Shown: piece after piece, positions 7,118-16,001 of the stretch
How positions within the stretch are numbered: position 1 is the stretch's first letter
Layout of the letters: each line of letters opens with the position of its first letter
NCBI GenBank assembly: GCA_934726455.1
Contig: CAKVDS010000014.1
Span: 1-42,881, forward strand
Origin: an uncultured Bacteroidales bacterium
GTDB taxonomy: Bacteria; Bacteroidota; Bacteroidia; Bacteroidales; UBA932
Reading direction: 5' to 3'
Length of the DNA: 42,881 bases
Program-made: the position numbers and the translations under genes
The notes under the pieces: generated by a model
What the model saw: only the letters and a program-made list of their open reading frames with translations
What the model was told of the DNA's origin: nothing
Databases searched by the model: none

Positions 7118-10042
7118 CTACATATCCACACTCATTATGAGCTGCAGGCTGTGGCGTTCCACGTGGATTCCCGCTGCTTTTATGCTCTCCAGACAATTGC
7201 CTCCGTTATAGTCATAGCGGAGGCCTATTCTTGTGGTGTAAGGAAGCCACAGCAGGTTGCCGAGCCTGACTTTCAGATCTGCTCCGGCACTGTAGAGGTT
7301 GTAGAGATGCCGGCCGGAAGGCATAAGTGTCAGGTCGGCGTGGGGGATCAGTTCGAAGTTGCGGATATACGCCACCGGGGACAGGAATGACCAGTCCACC
7401 GCAGCGAACGGTATGGCATAGTCGGCACTGAGTTTTGTCCTCCACTGCATGTTGGAGATGTAGGTGTTGACAGCTGAGGAGAATCCTCGCGGGACAGTGT
7501 TGGCATAAACATCAGAAAACCGCCCGCCCTTGCGTCTTCTTTCGTGAAGTCCGCTGAGTTTCAGGCCATGGGTAGGGAAGATCCCCGGGACATATCCATA
7601 CAGATATACGTAATAGGCAGGACTGAACAGGTACAGGAGCCTTGTGCGTTCGCTATAGCCGAATTCGGCTCCGAGACCTATCCTTGGCCAGATTCTGGAA
7701 GAAGGCGTACGTTCCATCATATAGGCACGGACGCTGACTGTGTTTCTCCTTATGTATCTCGGGTTATCGTAGGCGTCTGTCCAGTCGTTGGTTGAGCCGA
7801 GGCTTATCTTCGGGACTATGCCGCTGTTCCAGCCTCCGGACGAGAGGTTGAGCGGCAGATACATATCCAGCCTTGTGTAGAGCATCGGTTTGCCGGTGTC
7901 GCGGCCGAAGAAGCGGTCGAGGTCATCAAAACTGTATTTGACGGCATTTCTTTCGTTAAAATCCACTTTCAGTTCAATCACCGGTGCGAGTCCCCTGTAT
8001 GTCAGGTCGAGGTGTCCCGAGTGTCTCCAGCCTCTATTGTAGTCCCATGCCTTATATCCTGCTGAACCATAGAAACTTCCGAGATCGTCTTGAAAGAAAA
8101 GAGTGGCTCCCGGTGCGGCTGTGCTGCTGATGTCGGACATGCTCAAGCTGCTTACGGCATCGTAGTCTATATAGAGAGGAGCCCATGAGTGTATGCGCAG
8201 GAGGTTCTTGAGTTTTGAATAATTTTCAGGTTCGCTCACTTCCACATCCGACTTGTAATCGGGCTGCTCCGCTTCTGTGGCGCTGAGCTTTTCTGCAAAA
8301 GGATACTCGGGCAACTGTGTGAAGTCAGACTCCCTGTGCATGAGTCCTGATGCCGGAGTGGCTGCCACAAGCCTCCCGTCTTTGGACAACGAGGTGTAAT
8401 AGAGGGTCTTTCCGTCCCGGCTGAACTGGAAGTTGTCGGCACCGAAGCGTGTTGAGGTAAGTTGTACAAGGCTGCCGTCTGACGGTTTGAGAGCATACAG
8501 CTCGTTTACTCCCGTCCTGTCGCAGGTGAACATTATATTCCCGTCATGGCTCCAGAGTTTCTTGATTTTTACGGGCTGCGGCTCAAGGATGCAGGAGTAG
8601 TCGCTTACTTTCCAGATGCCGAATCCCTCATCTGTGATGGCACTGGCATAGAGATCTTTCCCTACCCAGACAGTTTCTACGACCTGCATCCCGTCCGGGG
8701 CAGGGTAGTGGAAGAATTCAATCCCCGTCACGATGTCCATCACGGTGACGCTGCTTCCGCCTTTCAGTGGGTATTCTGTCACGGACAGCAGGAGGTCATG
8801 GTCGGCAGGGGCGGGATGGAAGAATCTCTTGCCTCGGCTGATGCGCCCCGACTTGCCGTTTCTTCCGATATAGCAGATGTCCGAGGAGGATTTCTGTTCC
8901 CAGCGTATGTCCGGCCTGTATTCGCTCCAGTAGAGCCTGTCTGTGAGGCGGCTGTATTTCAGCCCTGTTGTACTTGAACTGAACAGCGTGATGACCTTTT
9001 CTTTCCCGTCCTTGTCGAGTCTGACCAGTTCTTCCGGGCTTGTGAGACTCCGCCGGATGGCGTAGAGGGAGTCTCCGGCCACAGCGAGGCCGTCGTATTC
9101 CGTGAAGTTGCGTGGGCTCCTTATGATGGTTTCCGTGCTGATGAAAGGTGCTCTTGACTTCTCATCCCTTGCCCAGAAGGCTGCAAGACTGTCGCTTACT
9201 TCGCGGAACGCCTTGTTGAAACTTTTTCCGGCCACATCCTTGACCGTGCCGTTGAGGTTGAAGGGGGCGAGGCCATGCTTGTCAGCGATGCGCCGGAAGT
9301 ACTTTGCCGTGAAGTCCGGGGCGTCATATAGGGTGCGGATGCCTGCTATCGCCACATATCCGGCGCGGTAGTAGTCCGGGGTGTATGATTTTTGGGAGCC
9401 GTATCTCCATTTCCAGAAGTCTCTTTGATCACCGTCGGCGAAGGCTGCTCTGCAGTAATCCAGAAAATCGGCAGTCCGGCCTCTTCCTGCCTTGCTCAGT
9501 GCTGTCTCGGTGGCCACAGCATCTCCTTCGAGGAATGCGGGGCCCGGATATATGGCGGAGAGCGCCCCGGGTGCCAGCTGTCCCGTGAGTACGTTCCAGA
9601 ACTTGAACGGCCCTCCCGCCCCGAACTGCATCTGCGAGGAGTGTCTGGATTCGTGGATTACGAGTTGTTTCTCCCATGGCGTCGGTTCCGGGCTGTACGG
9701 GTCGGGCTGGGTCTGGAGTTCCATCCTGCGGGGAGTCCAGGTCACCTGTCCGTTGGAATAGGCTGAATAGGGCCTGAGCACCACCGGCATCTTGCGTTTA
9801 TAATTCTGGTTCGGCGAGAATCCGGAACTGTTCCCCTCCACCTGAGCGGCCTGTTCAAGAGTGCGGGCATATACTTTTGCGAGCGAGTCAAGCCCTTGCG
9901 GGTAGATCACTTTATAGTTGGCCGTATGGATCTGGCTCCATTTCACAGAGTAAGGTTCCGTCCCGTTGGTGTAGAACTGTCCGTTGGAACTGAACGCGGC
10001 AAAGCACAGGAAGGAGGCGATTAAAATCTCTTTGATTCTCAT
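7118..10042 (-). CDS. Large exported protein: HExxH metalloprotease-like domain, beta-propeller and outer-membrane barrel
   Basis: The 974-residue protein starts with a signal peptide ending FSSNGQ. Residues 30-270 resemble a gluzincin/peptidase_MA-like domain: HESRH at 130-134 is an HExxH zinc motif, and FLEGDAVATE about 35 residues later could supply the third zinc ligand. Residues 300-600 show repeated short strands such as DGKTLYYTSLSKDGRLVA, typical of TolB/WD40-like beta-propeller blades. The last 350 residues alternate aromatic and polar residues, with Y-x-D-Y motifs, and look like an outer-membrane beta-barrel in the BamA/Omp85 manner. Function is unknown; I infer an outer-membrane protein with a periplasmic or surface protease-like domain. 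It is a single gene, divergent from the lipoprotein operon. Confidence 0.75.
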   Translation of the reverse strand: MRIKEILIASFLCFAAFSSNGQFYTNGTEPYSVKWSQIHTANYKVIYPQGLDSLAKVYARTLEQAAQVEGNSSGFSPNQNYKRKMPVVLRPYSAYSNGQVTWTPRRMELQTQPDPYSPEPTPWEKQLVIHESRHSSQMQFGAGGPFKFWNVLTGQLAPGALSAIYPGPAFLEGDAVATETALSKAGRGRTADFLDYCRAAFADGDQRDFWKWRYGSQKSYTPDYYRAGYVAIAGIRTLYDAPDFTAKYFRRIADKHGLAPFNLNGTVKDVAGKSFNKAFREVSDSLAAFWARDEKSRAPFISTETIIRSPRNFTEYDGLAVAGDSLYAIRRSLTSPEELVRLDKDGKEKVITLFSSSTTGLKYSRLTDRLYWSEYRPDIRWEQKSSSDICYIGRNGKSGRISRGKRFFHPAPADHDLLLSVTEYPLKGGSSVTVMDIVTGIEFFHYPAPDGMQVVETVWVGKDLYASAITDEGFGIWKVSDYSCILEPQPVKIKKLWSHDGNIMFTCDRTGVNELYALKPSDGSLVQLTSTRFGADNFQFSRDGKTLYYTSLSKDGRLVAATPASGLMHRESDFTQLPEYPFAEKLSATEAEQPDYKSDVEVSEPENYSKLKNLLRIHSWAPLYIDYDAVSSLSMSDISSTAAPGATLFFQDDLGSFYGSAGYKAWDYNRGWRHSGHLDLTYRGLAPVIELKVDFNERNAVKYSFDDLDRFFGRDTGKPMLYTRLDMYLPLNLSSGGWNSGIVPKISLGSTNDWTDAYDNPRYIRRNTVSVRAYMMERTPSSRIWPRIGLGAEFGYSERTRLLYLFSPAYYVYLYGYVPGIFPTHGLKLSGLHERRRKGGRFSDVYANTVPRGFSSAVNTYISNMQWRTKLSADYAIPFAAVDWSFLSPVAYIRNFELIPHADLTLMPSGRHLYNLYSAGADLKVRLGNLLWLPYTTRIGLRYDYNGGNCLESIKAAGIHVERHSLQLIMSVDM

Positions 10043-10097
10043 GTGGGCAAATCTAATATTTTTTGTATAACTTTAGAACTTGTTTCATTGGAGTTTG

Positions 10098-11060
10098 ATG
10101 AAAAAGATACTGATATTAGCATCGTTGCTGATTGTGGCTCTGTCCTGCGGCCCTCAAGGGGGCTCCGGGCAAAAGACCGCCCGTACCCGCCATTTCCCTC
10201 GGGTGGAGGTTCCGGCCATGATTACCGACCAGGGCGAGCAGCTTGACTATATACTTGACCATTATTGGGATGCATTCTTTTCTGGAGAATGGCCTACTGA
10301 CTCATCTGCGGTTCTTGGAGTCCCGGATACCGAACTGGACGAGAACATTTCCCTGTATGTGGCCCTTCTTGACAAGCTTCCTGTCCCGGCGGCGCAGCAG
10401 AGACTCAAGGACACGTTTTCAAAGATTGAGGCACGTCAGCAGAAGGACACAGCATCCCTGTTCTATATGCTGTTCACGGAGTCATTGGCCTCATGTCTGT
10501 ATGACCCGAATTCACCCATGCGAAGCGAAGACCTTTATCTCCCTGTAGTCGAGGGCATGGTGAATTCCCCTTTCACCCGCTCCGACAGGCTTGCCGGATA
10601 TCGATTCGAACTTGAGAAGTGCCGGCTCAATCCGTACGGCAGCGCTGTCCCGGATTTCAAGTTCAAGGACGCTTCAGGGCGCATGCACCACCTCTACGGC
10701 GAGAAGGCCGGATACACGATGCTGTTTTTCAGCAACCCGGGCTGTACCGCCTGCAAGGAGATCATAGACCAGATAGGCAGCCGGACCTATGTGCCGGGGA
10801 TGATAAGCCGGGGAGAGCTTGCCATTGTCAACATCTATATCGATGACGAACTGGACAAATGGCGCGAATACGAACCCTCATACCCGCGCGACTGGGTCAA
10901 CGGATACGATTTTTCCCAGATTATCAACAGCGGCTCCCTTTACTATGTCAGAGCGATTCCGTCTCTGTATCTGCTTGACTCACAGAAGCGCGTCATATAT
11001 AAGGATGCGCCGGTGGAGAGAGTCCTTATGTTTCTGGACAACATTCAGACAAATCAATAA
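10098..11060 (+). CDS. Thioredoxin-like lipoprotein (DUF5106-type)
   Basis: I start the protein at ATG 10098, which gives MKKILILASLLIVALSC, a lipoprotein signal with lipobox V-A-L-S-C and cysteine 17. The mature part has a helical region (residues 45-170) with the D-x-x-W-D-x-F pattern seen in DUF5106 proteins. A thioredoxin fold follows, with MLFFSNPGCTACKEI; CTAC at about 216-219 replaces the usual CxxC of a reductase. A cis-proline segment RAIPSLYLLD follows. It is probably anchored in a membrane facing the periplasm, acting in thiol exchange. It leads a tight plus-strand group with galM, thyA and folA, with 11 bp before galM. The family name is by resemblance. Confidence 0.8.
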   Translation: MKKILILASLLIVALSCGPQGGSGQKTARTRHFPRVEVPAMITDQGEQLDYILDHYWDAFFSGEWPTDSSAVLGVPDTELDENISLYVALLDKLPVPAAQQRLKDTFSKIEARQQKDTASLFYMLFTESLASCLYDPNSPMRSEDLYLPVVEGMVNSPFTRSDRLAGYRFELEKCRLNPYGSAVPDFKFKDASGRMHHLYGEKAGYTMLFFSNPGCTACKEIIDQIGSRTYVPGMISRGELAIVNIYIDDELDKWREYEPSYPRDWVNGYDFSQIINSGSLYYVRAIPSLYLLDSQKRVIYKDAPVERVLMFLDNIQTNQ

Positions 11061-11071
11061 ACTATCACTAT

Positions 11072-12121
11072 ATGGCCAACATTACACGTAAACTTTGGGG
11101 CAGGACCCCTGACGGGACTCCCGTCTACAGATACACCCTCAAGAACTCCAGCGGAGCCTCTGTGACCCTGTGCAGCATAGGCGCCGGCATCGTGTCGATA
11201 AACGTTCCCGACAAAGACGGGAAACTGGGCGACGTGGTGCTCAGCTATGCCAAGCCGGAGAGCTATTTCGGGGACGGTCCATGCATGGGCAAGTGTCCGG
11301 GACGCTATGCCAACCGCATCGCGGCAGGCAAGTTCACCCTTGACGGAAAAGAGTACAGCCTCCCGATAAACAACGGTCCCAACCACCTGCACGGCGGGCC
11401 TGACGGGTTCCAGAACAAGGTGTGGGAGTCCCGCAAGCACAAGGACGGAGTCGAGTTCAAGTGCAGCGCCGCTGACGGAGAGATGGGTTATCCGGGCAAC
11501 ATCACCGTTGTTGCAAGATATGAGTGGAGTGAAGAAAACGAACTCCGTCTTACCTTTTCCGCCAAGAGCGATGCCCCGACAGTGGTGAACCTCACCAACC
11601 ATTGCTATTTCAACCTCAACTGCAAGGGGTCGGTGCTCAGGCAGTACCTCAAACTCAACGCTTCCGAGTACCTCCCGACAGACAGTACTCTGATTCCGCT
11701 TGGGGATTCAGAGCCGGTGGCGGGTACACCGATGGATTTCATCACACCGAAGACTCTGGGCCGTGACATCAAAAAAGACTTCCCGTCCCTCAATTATGGC
11801 AAGGGCTATGATGCCTGCTGGGTGATTGACGGCTATGTGCCAGGGCAGCTTCAAGAAGCAGCTGAACTCTATTCAAAGCAGAGCGGAAGGGAACTCAAGG
11901 TCTATACGACGCAGCCGGGCATACAGGTCTATACCGGCAACTGGCTTGAAGGATGCCCTGTTGGCAAGAGGGGGCGTATCTATCACGATTATTACGGTGT
12001 GGCCCTTGAATGCCAGCACTTCCCGGACAGCCCCAACAAGCCTGAATACCCGGGTACCGTGCTCAGACCGGGCGAAGTTTACCACGAGGCCATAATCTTC
12101 GCATTCGGGGTGAAGAAATGA
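11072..12121 (+). CDS. galM: Aldose 1-epimerase (galactose mutarotase)
   Basis: The 349-residue protein is full length. Typical motifs are GRYANRIAAGKFTLDG, NNGPNHLHGGPDGFQNKVW with the catalytic histidine, VNLTNHCYFNLN with the second histidine, and the late GVALECQHFPDSPN with the catalytic glutamate. It interconverts alpha and beta anomers of galactose or glucose and feeds galactokinase. There is no signal peptide, so it is cytoplasmic. The stop codon overlaps the thyA start as ATGA, so the gene is translationally coupled to nucleotide-synthesis genes, an unrelated pathway. Confidence 0.93.
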   Translation: MANITRKLWGRTPDGTPVYRYTLKNSSGASVTLCSIGAGIVSINVPDKDGKLGDVVLSYAKPESYFGDGPCMGKCPGRYANRIAAGKFTLDGKEYSLPINNGPNHLHGGPDGFQNKVWESRKHKDGVEFKCSAADGEMGYPGNITVVARYEWSEENELRLTFSAKSDAPTVVNLTNHCYFNLNCKGSVLRQYLKLNASEYLPTDSTLIPLGDSEPVAGTPMDFITPKTLGRDIKKDFPSLNYGKGYDACWVIDGYVPGQLQEAAELYSKQSGRELKVYTTQPGIQVYTGNWLEGCPVGKRGRIYHDYYGVALECQHFPDSPNKPEYPGTVLRPGEVYHEAIIFAFGVKK

Positions 12122-12912
12122 GACAGTACCTCGATCTGCTCAAGACGATAATGGATACCGGTACGGTCCGTCATGACCGTACCGGTGTGGGGACAAAGAG
12201 CATATTCGGACACCAGATGCGTTTTGACCTTTCCGAAGGTTTTCCTCTCCTGACGACCAAGAAAGTGCACCTCAAGTCTATCATATATGAGCTTCTGTGG
12301 TTTATCAGCGGGGATACGAACATCAAGTATCTCAAGGATCACGGGGTTTCAATATGGGATGAGTGGGCTGATGAGAACGGGGATCTCGGCCCTGTCTATG
12401 GCCACCAGTGGCGCAGCTGGCCTGCTCCGGACGGCAGAAAGGTAGACCAGCTTTCCGAGGTGATAGACATGATACGCAACAATCCGGACTCCCGCCGTAT
12501 GCTTGTCTGCGCCTGGAATCCGGGAGAAGTGGACAAGATGGCCCTTCCTCCGTGTCACTGCCTTTTCCAGTTTTATGTGGCGGACGGAAGGCTTTCCTGC
12601 CAGCTTTATCAGCGCAGTGCTGACACATTCCTCGGAGTGCCGTTCAACATAGCGTCCTATGCCCTGTTGACCATGATGATAGCGCAGAGTTGTGGATTGC
12701 AGCCCGGAGAGTTCATCCATACGACCGGAGACACGCATATCTATCTCAATCACTTCGATCAGGTGCGCGAACAGCTTTCGCGCGAGCCGCGCCCGCTGCC
12801 GAAGATGAGGCTCAACCCGGATGTGAAGAGTGTTTTCGATTTCCGCTACGAGGATTTCACTCTTGAGGGCTATGACCCGTGGCCTGCCATCAAGGCGCCC
12901 GTCGCAGTATGA
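12118..12912 (+). CDS. thyA: Thymidylate synthase
   Basis: ThyA converts dUMP to dTMP with methylene-tetrahydrofolate, producing dihydrofolate. The 264-residue length matches the short class (E. coli 264). Visible signatures are DRTGVGTKSIFGHQMRFDL, LLWFISGDTNIKYL, the catalytic cysteine in PPCHCLFQFYV, QLYQRSADTFLGVPFNIASYA and THIYLNHFDQ. It overlaps galM at its start and folA at its end, both by ATGA. The pairing with folA is functional, because dihydrofolate reductase recycles the dihydrofolate made here. Confidence 0.97.
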   Translation: MRQYLDLLKTIMDTGTVRHDRTGVGTKSIFGHQMRFDLSEGFPLLTTKKVHLKSIIYELLWFISGDTNIKYLKDHGVSIWDEWADENGDLGPVYGHQWRSWPAPDGRKVDQLSEVIDMIRNNPDSRRMLVCAWNPGEVDKMALPPCHCLFQFYVADGRLSCQLYQRSADTFLGVPFNIASYALLTMMIAQSCGLQPGEFIHTTGDTHIYLNHFDQVREQLSREPRPLPKMRLNPDVKSVFDFRYEDFTLEGYDPWPAIKAPVAV

Positions 12913-13406
12913 GCATGGAGAAATGTCTTATAGTGGCCGTGTCCGATGACATGGCCATAGGCCGTGGAGGGGACATGCCATGGCATCTGAGTGAGGATCT
13001 GAAATATTTCAAGCGTGTGACCATGGGCTGCCCTGTCATAATGGGACGGACTACATTCGATTCCCTCGGACGTCCTCTGCCTGGCAGGAAAAACATCGTC
13101 CTGTCACGCAGGGAGATTTCCCTGCCGGACGGTGTGGTGAGAGTAAGTTCCATTCAGGAAGCCTACGCTGCTGCTGAGTCTGCGGAGCGCTGCTTCATCA
13201 TGGGCGGCGCGTCCGTATATGCCCAAGCAATCGGGGATATGGACACGCTTTATATTACGCGTATACACACCACCGTTCCGGATGCGGACACTTTTTTTCC
13301 GCCTGTTGACCTGTCCGTCTGGGAAGAGCAGTCCCGTTCCGACACCCTTACGGATGAGCGTAGCGGGATACGTTTCGAGTTTGTGGTCTATAAGCGGAGA
13401 GCTTAG
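12909..13406 (+). CDS. folA: Dihydrofolate reductase
   Basis: FolA reduces dihydrofolate to tetrahydrofolate with NADPH. Motifs: IVAVSDDMAIGRGGDMPWHLSEDLKYFKRVT, MGRTTFDSLGRPLPGRKNIVLSR and FIMGGASVYAQAI. I set the start at ATG 12909, which overlaps the thyA stop (ATGA) and gives 165 residues, a usual length; a second ATG lies two codons later. Its stop overlaps the convergent mutS stop by four bases. Coupling to thyA is expected from the shared folate cycle. Confidence 0.96.
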   Translation: MSMEKCLIVAVSDDMAIGRGGDMPWHLSEDLKYFKRVTMGCPVIMGRTTFDSLGRPLPGRKNIVLSRREISLPDGVVRVSSIQEAYAAAESAERCFIMGGASVYAQAIGDMDTLYITRIHTTVPDADTFFPPVDLSVWEEQSRSDTLTDERSGIRFEFVVYKRRA

Positions 13407-15997
13407 ATCCCGAGTTCTTCTTTCATCCTCCTGAGCAGGTCAAATGCCTGCATCGGGGTCATGTTGTTGAGGTCCGCCTTTTCCAGTTTCTCTTTGAGAG
13501 AGGACAGGGTCGGGTCATCGAGCTGGAAGAACGACAACTGCATGCTTCCGTCGTCTTCAATGGCCATTTTGCCGGCATGCTTCTCCCGTGCTTCAAGTTG
13601 ACGCAGGGTCTTTTCTGCGGATTCCACGACTTCCCGAGGCATTCCGGCCAGTCTCGCCACATGTATTCCGAAACTGTGTGCCACCCCGCCGGGTTCGAGT
13701 TTCCGGAGGAAGATTATGTTCTTCCCGTCTTCCTTGACGGCGACATGATAGTTCTTGACCCTCGGGTATTGTTCTTCCATGTCGTTGAGTTCGTGGTAGT
13801 GTGTGGCGAACAGAGTTTTGGCGCCTTTCCCTTCGTTGTGGATGTACTCCACGAGGGCTCTGGCTATGGACATGCCGTCGTATGTGGATGTGCCGCGGCC
13901 TATCTCGTCGAGCAGTACCAGTGAGCGGGCGGAGAGGTTGTGCATTATCATCGCCGTCTCGGTCATTTCCACCATGAAGGTGGATTCTCCACGGGAGATG
14001 TTGTCTGTGGCTCCTACGCGGGTGAAAATCTTGTCGAAATATCCGAATCGGGCCGCCTGCGCGGGGACGAAAGAGCCGATCTGGGCCATAAGCACTATGA
14101 GGGCGGTCTGGCGGAGCAGGGCTGATTTTCCGGCCATGTTGGGGCCCGTGAGGATGATGATCTGGTCGCCCTTGCTGTCCATAGAAATGTCGTTCGGGAC
14201 ATACTCTTCGCCCGGTTCCATCAGGGTTTCTATGACGGGATGCCTGCCCGACTTTATCTGGAGGACGGAAGACTTGTCCACTTCCGGACGGCAGTAATTC
14301 CTGTCCAGGGCCTGCTGGGCAAATCCCTGAAGAACATCTATTTTTGAGATGATGCGGCTGTTGTTCTGGATGTCCTTTATCGATTTCTGTACATCACACA
14401 CAAGGGCCGAGTATAGCTTGCTTTCGAGTTCGTAGATGGTGGATTCCGCGTTGAGTATCTGCTCCTCGTATTCCTTGAGCTCTGATGTTATGTACCGCTC
14501 CGCATTGACGAGCGTCTGTTTTCGTATCCAGTCGGAGGGGACTTTGTCCTTTGCGGAATTGCGGACCTCGATGAAGTAGCCGAAAACGTTGTTATATCCG
14601 ATTTTGAGTGTGCTGATGCCGGTGCGCTCCATCTCACGCTGCTGCATATTCTGAAGGTAATCCCTGCCTCCTCGCGATATTTCCCGGAGTTCATCCAGCC
14701 GGCTGTCCACTCCCGTGCTGATCACATCTCCCTTGCCGAGCTGGGCTGCGGAGTTTTCGGACAGGGTCTGGACTATTCTCTGCATGGCTTCATCAGTGTT
14801 CCGGAGTCCTCCGGCGAGTTTCACAAGAGCCTCACAACCGCTGCTGACGCATCTTTCCCTTATCGGATTCATCCTCTTCAGGGCTCTTGCAAGCTGCAGC
14901 ATCTCACGTGGCAGAATCTTTCCTGTGGCGAGGCGTGACACGGCCCTCTCCAGATCTCCTGTCTCGCTTATGTCTGTCTGTATGTCTGACAGTGCCTGCC
15001 TGTCATCCATGAAATACTGGACGGTGTCGTATCGCGACCCCAGTTCCTTGAGGTCCATGACAGGCATCGACAGCCACTGCCTGAGCAGGCGGGAGCCCAT
15101 GCTTGAGCAGCACCTGTCGATCGTGTCCAGCAGGCTCACTCCTTCCTTTCCGGCATTGCTCTGGAACACTTCAAGATTCCGGAAAGTGAATCGGTCCATC
15201 CACACGAATTTGTCGGAATCTATCCTGGAAATGGAGCAGATGTTGCCGAGGCCGGCATGGTGAGTCTGCTCAAGATAGACAAGAAGTGCCCCTGCGGAGC
15301 AGAGGGCGAGTGGGAACTGCTCTACGGCAAATCCTTTGAGGCTTTTGACTTTGAACTGGTTTCTGAGTCTTTCTTCCGCAGCTTCCTGCACAAAAGCCCA
15401 TTCGTCCAGAGATGTCAGGTAGTAGTCTCCGAAGAGTTCTTTCGCCCTTTTTGCATCTTCTCTTTTGACTACAAGCTCTTTGGGGCCGAAAGAGGACATC
15501 AGGGTGCTGATGTACTCGACAGGGCCTTGGGCGACTTGGAACGTGCCGGTGGAAGCGTCCAGAAAGGCGGCTCCGCAGTTGTTCCCGTCCAGTGTCAGCC
15601 CTGCAAGGTAGTTGTGTTCTTTTTGTTCGAGCATCCCGGCGCCGAAGGCTATGCCTGGGGTGAGGATTTCCGTGACACCGCGCTTGACAAGTTTGTTTTT
15701 CACCAGAGCCGGGTCTTCAAGCTGGTCGCACACCGCCACCTTGTAGCCGGCGCGTATCAGTTTCTGCAGGTAGGATTCGAGGGCATGGTGCGGGAAGCCG
15801 GCCATCTGTGTGCTGCCCTTGTCTCCGTTGGAACGCTTTGTCAGCACGAGTCCGAGGACCTTGCTGGCGAGAACCGCATCGTCTGCGTAGGTCTCGTAGA
15901 AATCCCCGACCCTATATAGAAGCAATGCTTCAGGGTTCTGTGCCTTGATGCTGAAATAGTGCTTCAGCATCGGAGTATCTTCTCCGCTTTTTGCCAT
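13403..15997 (-). CDS. mutS: DNA mismatch repair protein MutS
   Basis: The 864-residue protein is a full MutS. The N-terminal mismatch-binding domain has GDFYETY (the Phe-X-Glu wedge), followed by the connector and lever domains with FLDASTGTF and the CCSSMGSRLLRQWL segment. The ATPase has Walker A GPNMAGKSALLRQ, the ST(F/Y)MVEM signature, LVLLDEIGRGTSTYDG as Walker B, and FATHYHEL. The C-terminus has a short clamp tail. It recognises mispairs and recruits MutL. Its start is five bases from the end of the GH28 gene, so the two may share a transcript although they are functionally unrelated. Confidence 0.97.
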   Translation of the reverse strand: MAKSGEDTPMLKHYFSIKAQNPEALLLYRVGDFYETYADDAVLASKVLGLVLTKRSNGDKGSTQMAGFPHHALESYLQKLIRAGYKVAVCDQLEDPALVKNKLVKRGVTEILTPGIAFGAGMLEQKEHNYLAGLTLDGNNCGAAFLDASTGTFQVAQGPVEYISTLMSSFGPKELVVKREDAKRAKELFGDYYLTSLDEWAFVQEAAEERLRNQFKVKSLKGFAVEQFPLALCSAGALLVYLEQTHHAGLGNICSISRIDSDKFVWMDRFTFRNLEVFQSNAGKEGVSLLDTIDRCCSSMGSRLLRQWLSMPVMDLKELGSRYDTVQYFMDDRQALSDIQTDISETGDLERAVSRLATGKILPREMLQLARALKRMNPIRERCVSSGCEALVKLAGGLRNTDEAMQRIVQTLSENSAAQLGKGDVISTGVDSRLDELREISRGGRDYLQNMQQREMERTGISTLKIGYNNVFGYFIEVRNSAKDKVPSDWIRKQTLVNAERYITSELKEYEEQILNAESTIYELESKLYSALVCDVQKSIKDIQNNSRIISKIDVLQGFAQQALDRNYCRPEVDKSSVLQIKSGRHPVIETLMEPGEEYVPNDISMDSKGDQIIILTGPNMAGKSALLRQTALIVLMAQIGSFVPAQAARFGYFDKIFTRVGATDNISRGESTFMVEMTETAMIMHNLSARSLVLLDEIGRGTSTYDGMSIARALVEYIHNEGKGAKTLFATHYHELNDMEEQYPRVKNYHVAVKEDGKNIIFLRKLEPGGVAHSFGIHVARLAGMPREVVESAEKTLRQLEAREKHAGKMAIEDDGSMQLSFFQLDDPTLSSLKEKLEKADLNNMTPMQAFDLLRRMKEELGI

Positions 15998-16001
15998 GTC
16001 T

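Noticed and set aside
10048..10055. TAGATTTG on the minus strand as promoter of the 974-residue gene
   Set aside because: The element would place the transcription start at the start codon and no -33 element is clear; kept out of the list as too weak.
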